Part shown: piece after piece, positions 17,116-25,000 of the stretch
How the letters are laid out: each line of letters opens with the position of its first letter
Position numbering within the stretch: the stretch's first letter is position 1
NCBI RefSeq assembly: GCF_001426685.1
Contig: NZ_LMFB01000018.1
Span: 70,574 to 134,573, forward strand
DNA: 64,000 nucleotides
Direction: 5' to 3'
Origin: Rhizobium sp. Root483D2
GTDB lineage: Bacteria > Pseudomonadota > Alphaproteobacteria > Rhizobiales > Rhizobiaceae
The notes under the pieces: model-generated
Databases searched by the model: none
Told to the model about the DNA's origin: nothing
What the model saw: the letters and a program-made list of their open reading frames with translations, nothing else
Position numbers and translations under genes: made by a program

Positions 17116-18905
17116 CAAAATTCTTCCCAGCTATCCCGATTGGCGGCAACTGCCATGTTTGAACTAAAGGCCTTCGCTACCCGGTTGGCCATGGTTCGGG
17201 CCGGGGAAGCGACCGGTTTTGCGTCCTGCCGCGCTGTCGCCAAGCGACCCTGCGATGCCTCGCCGACCTTGAACTGGCTGAGCAGACTGAAAAGACTGTC
17301 CGCTTCCTTTGCCAAGGCATGGCTGGCAGCCGTGGATTGCTCGACCATTGCTGCATTCTGCTGTGTACCTTGGTCCATTGTATTCACAGCCAGGTTAATT
17401 TCTTTCAAACCTGTCGCCTGTTCTTTTGCACCTTCGACAATCGCGGTCACATTGGTGTTGATCTGATGCACCTGTGCCAGGATTTCCTCCAGCGCCTTGC
17501 CGGCTTGCCCGACGAGGGAGACGCCGGTCTTGACCTGATCGCTGGAGGTGGTGATGAGGCTCTTGATTTCCTTGGCCGCTTTTGCCGAGCGCTGGGCAAG
17601 TTCGCGCACTTCCTGCGCCACCACCGCAAAGCCCTTGCCGGCATCGCCGGCGCGGGCCGCCTCGACGCCGGCATTCAGCGCAAGCAGGTTGGTCTGGAAG
17701 GCGATCTCGTCGATGACGCCGATAATGCTGGAAATCTCGCGCGAGGAGTTTTCGATCCTGCCCATCGCCTCGACGGCGTTTTGCACCACAGCGCTGGAGC
17801 GCTCGGCGCCGAGCTTGGTCTGTGCCACCAGCGTGCCTGCCTCTTCGGCGCGGCGGCTGCTGTCTGCCACCGTCGTGGTGATCTGTTCGAGGGCGGCGGC
17901 AGTTTCCTCGATCGATGCTGCCTGCTGTTCCGTACGCTTTGAAAGATCCACGGCCGCATTGTGGATCTCGCTCGATCCGGCAGTGATCGCTTGCGCATTG
18001 GTGCCAACGGCGCGCATGGCCTGTTTCAGCTTGTCGATGGACTCGTTGAAGCTGATGCGCAGGTTTTCGAGCGCCGGGATGAATTGCCGGTCGAGATGCT
18101 GATCGAGATTGCCCTCGGCCAGATCCTTCAGCGCGCCTGCCAGTTCCTGGCTGTTGTTGACACGGCCGGTCACGTCGGTGGCGAACTTGACCACTTTCAC
18201 GACCGATCCATTCAGGCCGAAAATCGGATTGTAGCTTGCCTGGATCCAGACCTGCCTGCCGCCCTGACCGATCCGCTTGAATTCATCGGCGATGAACGCG
18301 CCGGTGCGCAGCTTGGCCCAGAAGTCCCTGTATGCGTCACTGCGGCTATAGGCGGGCTCGCAGAACATGCTGTGATGCTTGCCCTGGATATCGGAGAGTT
18401 TGTAGCCCAGCGTGGCGAGAAAATTCTCGTTCGCGCTCAGGATATCGCCGTTCGGGGTGAATTCGATGACGGCCTGGGCGCGCGAGATCGCATCGATCTT
18501 GCCGGCATCCTCGGCGTTTTTCAGTTTTGCTTCTGTGACGTCGGTTGCAAACTTGATGATCTTGTAGGGTTTTCCTCCCCGGAAGACGGGATTATAGGAT
18601 GCCTCGATCCAGATTTCCCGGCCACCTTTTCCGATGCGTTTATATTGGCGGCGATCGAACTCGCCACGGGCAAGCCGCTGCCAGAACTGGCTATACTCGG
18701 CGCTAACCGCATCAGCCGGATCGACAAAGATGCGGTGGTGCTGGCCGATGATCTCGGACAGGCTGTAGCCCAGGGTTTTGCAGAAGTTCTCGTTGGCTGT
18801 CAGGATCTTTCCCTGCAGATCGAACTCGATGATGGCCTGCGATCGCTGCATCGCAGACAGGATTGCCTTGGCATCGCGGCCGAAAGGCGATGGGAAACTG
18901 CTCAT
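17115..18905 (-). CDS. Cytoplasmic PAS-PAS methyl-accepting chemotaxis protein
   Basis: A 596-residue chemoreceptor with no membrane segment. Two tandem PAS domains (about residues 15-135 and 137-257) share the segments KILTANENF/DILSANENF and IWIEASYNP/VWIQASYNP, as in BdlA and aerotaxis-type receptors. A HAMP-like linker follows, then the signalling domain with the hairpin tip EIAFQTNLLALNAGVEAARA (about residues 405-425). It probably senses a soluble, redox-linked or metabolic signal through haem or flavin, though the ligand cannot be read from sequence. It is coupled with cheW. Confidence 0.9.
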   Translation of the reverse strand: MSSFPSPFGRDAKAILSAMQRSQAIIEFDLQGKILTANENFCKTLGYSLSEIIGQHHRIFVDPADAVSAEYSQFWQRLARGEFDRRQYKRIGKGGREIWIEASYNPVFRGGKPYKIIKFATDVTEAKLKNAEDAGKIDAISRAQAVIEFTPNGDILSANENFLATLGYKLSDIQGKHHSMFCEPAYSRSDAYRDFWAKLRTGAFIADEFKRIGQGGRQVWIQASYNPIFGLNGSVVKVVKFATDVTGRVNNSQELAGALKDLAEGNLDQHLDRQFIPALENLRISFNESIDKLKQAMRAVGTNAQAITAGSSEIHNAAVDLSKRTEQQAASIEETAAALEQITTTVADSSRRAEEAGTLVAQTKLGAERSSAVVQNAVEAMGRIENSSREISSIIGVIDEIAFQTNLLALNAGVEAARAGDAGKGFAVVAQEVRELAQRSAKAAKEIKSLITTSSDQVKTGVSLVGQAGKALEEILAQVHQINTNVTAIVEGAKEQATGLKEINLAVNTMDQGTQQNAAMVEQSTAASHALAKEADSLFSLLSQFKVGEASQGRLATARQDAKPVASPARTMANRVAKAFSSNMAVAANRDSWEEF

Positions 18906-19182
18906 GGCTGTCGGTCCTTATGGCATGGCGAAGCAAGGCGCGCGGATGCGCGCCGCTCGATCGGGGCGAAGTTGCGTTGCTTGGAAATGCGCACGTCTGG
19001 AACGGTACCCTCATCGTGTGAGGGTCCGTCAGTTCATGCCGGGTTACCGGCGTTGCGCGAAAGCGTCATGCCCGGTCCTTACCGGTCGCGTAGCAATATC
19101 TAGGGGTTAAAACTTGAACAGATATTTAAGATTTGGCGTTTCCCGATCAGGATCGGCAAAAATATGACAAATAAAAATACCC
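18906..19182. other. Upstream region of the chemoreceptor gene
   Basis: About 280 bases between the chemoreceptor start and the rocD terminator. It should hold the minus-strand promoter of the chemoreceptor-cheW operon; an AT-rich patch lies at 19097-19135. No gene is supported here. Confidence 0.4.
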
Positions 19183-19209
19183 GGCTCAACGCCGGGTATG
19201 GAGTGAAAA
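19183..19209 (-). terminator. Rho-independent terminator after rocD
   Basis: ATACCCGGC (19187-19195) pairs with GCCGGGTAT (19201-19209) around TCAAC. On the minus strand the hairpin is followed by TTTTTATTTG, about 55 bases past the rocD stop. Confidence 0.85.
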
Positions 19210-19263
19210 TCGGGCACATTCAAAGGGTGCAGAAAGCCGCATTTTCAGGCTTTGCGCCGCCAA

Positions 19264-20469
19264 TCACTGTGCGGTGAGAACGCCGGCGAATTGTTCGACG
19301 GCCCAGTCCACCTGATCGGCCGTTATGACCAGCGGCGGAGCGATGCGGATCGTGTCACCATGGGTGTCCTTGGCAAGGATGCCGCGTTCTTTCAGCGCTT
19401 CGCAATATTTGCGGGCGCCGCCGGCTTCAGGAACCAGTTCGACGGCGAGCATCAGGCCACGGCCGCGCACCTCCTTGATGATGTTGGAGCGGATATCCTT
19501 GAGGCCCGCCTGGAAACGATCCCCCATGCGGGCGGAGTTGCCGATCATGTCTTCGTCCGTCAATGCTTTCAGCGAGGCGCGGGCAATGGCGCAAGCCAGC
19601 GGATTGCCGCCGAAGGTCGAGCCATGCTGGCCGGGCTTCAGGACGCCCAGAACCTCGGAATTGGAGAGCACGGCCGAGACCGGATAAAAGCCGCCCGAGA
19701 GCGCCTTGCCGATCAGGGTCACGTCGGCTTCGATGCCCTCGTGTTCTTCGGCAAGCAGCTTGCCGGTGCGGCCAAGGCCGGTCTGGATCTCATCAAGGAT
19801 CAGGGTAATGCCGTGCTTGGAGCAAAGCGCGCGCACTTCCGGGAAATAGCCCTGCGGCGGGATCATCACGCCGGCTTCGCCCTGGATCGGCTCGATCAGG
19901 AAGGCCACGGTGTTTTCATTGATAGCAGCGCGGAAGGCTTCGATATCGCCGAACGGAACGGTCTTGAAGCCGGGTGCGAACGGGCCGAAGCCCGAGCGGG
20001 CGTCCGGGTCGGTGGAGAAGCCCACAATGCCCATGGTGCGGCCATGGAAATTGTTGGAGCAGACGATGATCTCGGCCTTGTTCTCTGCAACGCCCTTGAC
20101 CTCGTAACCCCATTTACGCACCGCCTTGACGGCGGTTTCGACGGCTTCGGCACCGGAATTCATCGGCAGGATCTTGTGGCTACCGGTCAGGGCTGCCAGT
20201 TCCTCGTAGAAATGCGCGAGCTGGTCGTTGCGGAAGGCGCGCGAGGTGAGCGTCAGCTTGCCTGCCTGCTCGACCATCGCGGCAAGGATCTTCGGGTGGC
20301 AATGGCCCTGATTGACGGCAGAATAGGCCGACAGGCAGTCGAGGTAACGATTGCCGTCGAGGTCCCAGACATAAACGCCTTCGCCGCGCGACAGGACGAC
20401 GTCGATCGGTTTGTAGTTATGTGCGCCCAGCCGGTATTCGGTTTCGATCAGTGCGTTGGTCGTGTTCAT
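19264..20469 (-). CDS. rocD: Ornithine aminotransferase
   Basis: A 401-residue class III PLP aminotransferase converting ornithine and 2-oxoglutarate to glutamate semialdehyde and glutamate. It has [15 protein letters not shown], the [13 protein letters not shown] segment whose Asp binds the cofactor, and the PLP lysine in [14 protein letters not shown]. The length matches the family. A GGAGG site precedes the ATG. It lies 24 bases downstream of rocF in the same operon, so together they turn arginine into glutamate semialdehyde. Confidence 0.93.
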   Translation of the reverse strand: MNTTNALIETEYRLGAHNYKPIDVVLSRGEGVYVWDLDGNRYLDCLSAYSAVNQGHCHPKILAAMVEQAGKLTLTSRAFRNDQLAHFYEELAALTGSHKILPMNSGAEAVETAVKAVRKWGYEVKGVAENKAEIIVCSNNFHGRTMGIVGFSTDPDARSGFGPFAPGFKTVPFGDIEAFRAAINENTVAFLIEPIQGEAGVMIPPQGYFPEVRALCSKHGITLILDEIQTGLGRTGKLLAEEHEGIEADVTLIGKALSGGFYPVSAVLSNSEVLGVLKPGQHGSTFGGNPLACAIARASLKALTDEDMIGNSARMGDRFQAGLKDIRSNIIKEVRGRGLMLAVELVPEAGGARKYCEALKERGILAKDTHGDTIRIAPPLVITADQVDWAVEQFAGVLTAQ

Positions 20470-20493
20470 GGTTCCTCCGGTCGTTTGTTTGGG

Positions 20494-21429
20494 TCAGGCG
20501 CTACGGGTCGGGCGATCAAGGATGCGGCGGCCGAACAGGCTGGCTGTCAGCTCGACGAGGATGCGGGCGCTCTTGCCCCGGTCGTCGAGAAAGGGGTTGA
20601 GCTCGACCAGGTCCAGCGAGGAGACGAGGCCGCTGTCGCAGAGCATTTCCATGATCAGATGCGCTTCGCGGAAGGTCGCGCCGCCGGGAACCGTTGTGCC
20701 AACGCCGGGTGCCAGTTCGGGATCGAGAAAATCGACGTCGAGGCTGACATGCAGCAGGCCATTGGCGGCTTTGATCGTGGCGATGATCTCGTGCATGATA
20801 TGGGCCATGCCGGTCTCGTCGATGGCGCGCATGTCATAGACATTGACGCCATGCGCGGCGATTTCCTCGCGTTCGCGGTCATCGACCGAGCGGATACCGA
20901 CCTGAAAGACGTTCTTCGGATCAACCATCGGCCGGTCCTTGTCGAGGATCGGCGTGAATTCGGCCTGGCCGCAGAAGAAAGCCACCGGCATGCCATGCAT
21001 GTTGCCGGACGGCGATGTTGCGGGCGAATTGAAATCGGCATGGGCATCGAGCCAGAGGACGAAGAGCGGACGGCCCTGCTCCTTGGCATAGCGCGCCATG
21101 CCGGAGACCGAGCCCATCGACAGGGCATGATCGCCGCCGAGGATCACCGGGAATTTGCCGGCGCGGGCAGCCTGATGCACCGATTCGTCGAGCGCGCGGG
21201 TGATGGCCGCGACGATCTGCAGATTGTTGGCCTTCGGATGATTGGGCAGGTCGCGGGCAGGAAGCGGCCTCAGGTCGCCTTCGTCGGTCACGTTGTGGCC
21301 AAGGCCGGCCAGGATGGTGTCGAGACCGGCAATGCGCAGGGCCGCCGGACCCATGGCCGCACCGCGGCGGCCGGAGCCTTCTTCGAGTGGCGCGCCGATA
21401 AGCACAATGTTCTTGTTGGATTCAGCCAT
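20494..21429 (-). CDS. rocF: Arginase
   Basis: A 311-residue ureohydrolase hydrolysing arginine to ornithine and urea. The manganese-binding motifs are all present: GGDHALSMGS, LDAHADFNSP and SLDVDFLDPELAPG. A GGGGAAG site precedes the ATG. It heads the rocF-rocD operon and is divergent from an Lrp-type regulator, the usual arrangement for arginine-inducible catabolism. Confidence 0.94.
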   Translation of the reverse strand: MAESNKNIVLIGAPLEEGSGRRGAAMGPAALRIAGLDTILAGLGHNVTDEGDLRPLPARDLPNHPKANNLQIVAAITRALDESVHQAARAGKFPVILGGDHALSMGSVSGMARYAKEQGRPLFVLWLDAHADFNSPATSPSGNMHGMPVAFFCGQAEFTPILDKDRPMVDPKNVFQVGIRSVDDREREEIAAHGVNVYDMRAIDETGMAHIMHEIIATIKAANGLLHVSLDVDFLDPELAPGVGTTVPGGATFREAHLIMEMLCDSGLVSSLDLVELNPFLDDRGKSARILVELTASLFGRRILDRPTRSA

Positions 21430-21498
21430 GATCTTCCCCGCAAGTTCGCGTGATGCCGGTTTGCCCGGTTTGTGCGCGGATTATACGGGTTTGTTCGT

Positions 21499-21538
21499 TG
21501 GCAAATAGATGGAAAACTGGCAAATAGGCAGCTATAAT
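21499..21538 (+). promoter_or_regulatory. Regulator promoter with direct repeat in the rocF divergent region
   Basis: TGGCAAATAG occurs twice, at 21499-21508 and 21518-21527, 19 bases apart. A perfect TATAAT (21533-21538) with TGGAAA (21510-21515) 17 bases upstream forms a promoter for the Lrp-type gene. The direct repeat overlaps this promoter, so it could be the operator of the regulator. Confidence 0.45.
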
Positions 21539-21558
21539 TGACAGTATGAGAAGTGCGG

Positions 21559-22011
21559 ATGGACAGAATGATAAGTCTTGATGATCTCGATCATTCCCTG
21601 ATCAGTGCGCTGCGTCACAATGCCCGCACGCCGGTTTCCGCCCTTGCCGCGACAACCGGCGCATCACGCGCGACGGTCGCTGCCCGCATCGACCGGCTGG
21701 TGGCGTCCGGCACTATTGCCGCATTCACTATCCGGACCGGGGCGGAGCTTTCCGGCAGCGGCGTGCGCGCTATCGTCATGATCGAAATCCACGGCAAGAT
21801 GGCCGACCGTGTCGCCATGCAGCTGCGCGGCCTGCCGCAGGTGCGGGCGCTTCACTCGACCAATGGCCGGTGGGATTTCATTGCGGAGCTGGAGGACAAG
21901 GATCTTGCGACTTTCGACGAGACATTGCGCCTCATCCGGCTGATCGACGGGATCAACCTGACGGAGACGAACATCCTCTTGAAGACCAGCAAGATTTCAG
22001 CGGCGGTTTAA
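21559..22011 (+). CDS. Lrp/AsnC-family transcriptional regulator of arginine catabolism
   Basis: A 150-residue regulator with an N-terminal winged helix-turn-helix (DDLDHSLISALRHNARTPVSALAATTGASRATVAARIDRL, split here for reference as residues ~6-46) and a C-terminal RAM/AsnC ligand-binding domain (ALHSTNGRWDFIAELE, TETNILLKT). The ATG at 21559 follows GAGAAG. Being divergent from rocF-rocD, it most likely activates that operon in response to arginine or ornithine, as described for Lrp-type regulators in Agrobacterium. Its effector is inferred. Confidence 0.88.
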   Translation: MDRMISLDDLDHSLISALRHNARTPVSALAATTGASRATVAARIDRLVASGTIAAFTIRTGAELSGSGVRAIVMIEIHGKMADRVAMQLRGLPQVRALHSTNGRWDFIAELEDKDLATFDETLRLIRLIDGINLTETNILLKTSKISAAV

Positions 22012-22040
22012 TCCAGGACGGTATCGAGCGGCTTCGCCGC

Positions 22041-25000
22041 TCAATATTCCTTCTCATAGAAGATACCGCCGCCAGCGCCGCTGGCGCCAGCTTCGCCGCG
22101 CAGCTTGACGCCCCGGCCGACATCGAGATTGATGATCGCCTTGCCGCCACCGGCCTCGGCGCCCGATTGCAGTTCGAGATAGGTCCGGTCGTTGAGATAC
22201 TTTCCGGCCGTCACCGTGGCCCCGCCGGTCGCGTCCGTCGAAACGTCGAGATCATCCACACCCAGCTTGTTGCGCAGCCCGCTCAAGAGCGAGTTGGAGC
22301 CACCGCCGGCCAGTTCGCTCACCGCGCTGGCGAGCTGCGCGATCTGCAGGGCCGACAGATTGGACAGCGACCGGTTGAAGATCAGCTGCGCCAGGATTTC
22401 GTCCTGCGGCAAGGCAGGCGACGAGGAGAACGTGATGGCCGGGTTGTTGGCCGGGCCGGCGACGTTGACGGTGACTGTCGTTGATCCGGCGGTGGAAGTA
22501 GCGTCGAGATCGAGCGTGGGCACCAGATTGCCGCCGAAGCTGATCGTGCCATCGGCAAAGGTGAGACGCTTGCCGAGAATTTCCAGCCGGCCGCGCCGCA
22601 TTTCGAAAGCGCCGGAAACGGCGGGTTCGGCTGCGGTGCCGCGAATGGTCAGGTCGCCGCCGAGTTCGGCATCGATACCGCGTCCGCGCACGAACAGTTT
22701 GCTTGGCGCGCTGACGGCCAGATCGAAAGCAATGCCGCCGCTCTTGGTGCTGCCGCCGCTGCCCGTATCCTTGCGGACGTCCGCTTCCATCTGCCTTACC
22801 TTGGCAGGCGCGTTCTTGTGCTTGATGTCGATCTCCGACAGCGACGCGGGAAGCTTTTCGGGAATGGTGATCGCGGCCTTGCTGATCGTCACCTTGCCGC
22901 CCAGCACCGGCGTTGCGGTCAAGGAACCCGTCAGCGTCAACGCACCATCAACGCTGGCTGTAAACAGGCTGCCATCGACATAGGTTGCCTTGGCCAGGCG
23001 GATGGAAAGATTGGCCGGAAAGCCGGACCCTGGGGCGATGCCGACCGTTCCGGTGACATCGAGCGTGCCGCCGCTGGCGAGCTTGCCGGAAAGCTTCTGG
23101 ATATTTGCCTGCCTGCCATCGAGCGCAACATTGGCGGTCAGATCGGTGATCGCCACATTATGCCGGACATCGACGAAGCGTGCGCCTGATGTGGAGATCG
23201 TGCCGGTAACCTGCGGTGCGGTGGCGGCACCCGTGATGGACAGATCGACATTGGCTCCGCCGGTCAGGGTAAAGCCCTGTGCGGCCAGGAGGTCTGCGGC
23301 AAGGCCGAAGGGCAGATTGCCGGAGGCCTTGATGTCGAGCGGCATATTGCCGGTGATGCCGACCTTGCCGCCGGCTTTGAAGGCGAGGCCGCCGGCGCCA
23401 TTCAGCGTGGTGTCGAGCGTCACGACATTGTTGGCAAACTGGCCTTTCGCTGCGATATCGAGCGCGCCGACGCCGGCGGATTTCGCCTGCGCGATTGCGG
23501 CATTTGCCCAGCGCAGATCATAGGCGACGACGGGTGCTGCCGATGTTCCGGTGACATCGACCTTGCCGCTGATGGCGCCATCGGCCCCGAGCGACGGCAC
23601 GAATGTGTTGGCGAGGCTTGCGGGCAAGGCATTGAGGTTGACGTCGAGATCGAGCTTTTCTCCGGCCGCGCCGGTGACAGCGACCGTACCTCCGGAGGCG
23701 CCGATCGTCAGCTTCTGCAGGCTGACCCTGCCGTTCTCGATGGTGATCGTCGTTGGCGCCGACAGTTTGACCGGGATTTTTCGTGGCGTCGCGGTAAAGG
23801 ACGCCAGATTGACGGTCGTCTTGCCGTTCACCGTCTGGATATCGGCCCGTAGGTTGAGCGGCGCACCGTCATACCGGCCGTCGAGCGTCACGTCGGTCTT
23901 GCCGGCCTGCTGGGTGAAGTCGAGCTTCAGGCCGTTGACGCGGTTTTGACCCTGCGCAAAGGCCTCGACCGAGAGATTGCCCTTGATCGCCAGAGCCTTG
24001 AGGTCGGCGATCGTGATGTCTGCGACGGGCTTTGTGATAACGAGATCGCCGCGCCTGATGCCCGAACCGCTGGCTTTCAGCGCAATCGAGGTCTTGCCGC
24101 CGTCGCTGTTGATTGACGCCGATCCGGCCAGATCGCCGGAGGCCTTTTCGCCCGCCATGGCGGCCAGCAGGCCGACATCGGGGAATGTGAAGTCGATATT
24201 GCCCTGCGGCAGGAAATCGGTGGTGAACTGGATCTTGCCGTTCAGCCTGTTGTCGCCGATCTGCACCTGCAGAACCGGAAGGCTGGTGCGGCCATTCTCG
24301 GAGACGAGCTCGGCATTGACGTTGATCGCCTGGCCGCCCAGCGCGCCGGTGGCCTTGATCTTTGCCTGCGGATTGTCCGGGTTGGCGGTCGCATCGGCGG
24401 TGAGCTGAAGGTCGCTCAGGGTGCGCCCGGCCAGCGTCGCGCCGCTGGAGGTGACTTCGGCCTTGATGGCGAGATTGTCGAGCGGGCCGGTGGCATCGAC
24501 CTTGAGATCGGCAATGCCGCTTGCATCCGCCAGTACCTTGCCGAGATCCGGCAGGGTGCCGGTCAAAGCGGCCGTAAGAGCGCCATCCTTGAGGCCGACG
24601 GAGCCGGCGACCTGGATCGTACCGGAACCGACGGCCAGCCTGCTGACATCCACTGCACCATCCGCACCGGTGGTCACCATGCCGGACAATGTGATTGGGG
24701 TGTCGAACTTGGTGGAAACGGATGTGGGAAGGCCGGCCGGGAGAATGGAGAGGTTGAACCCGGCATTCAGCGACTTTGCAGCAATCTCGTACGCGCCGTT
24801 GACCGTGCCGCCAAGATGGTTGCTGTCGATGGTAACGGGATCAAAGCCGATCCGGTTCGGAGACACATCGAGAACGGTTTCGACCTTCAACGGCCCTTTC
24901 ACCAGACGGTCGAGATCGGCGCTCGTCAGTTGCGTATTGCCGGTCTCGATGCGGGTGTTGATCAGGCCGGTCTGGGTCGACAAGTTGAAGGCATCGCTGC

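Noticed and set aside
19252..21453. 733-codon plus-strand open frame opposite rocD and rocF
   Set aside because: It spans two clear minus-strand enzymes and their junction, and its translation has no recognisable domain.
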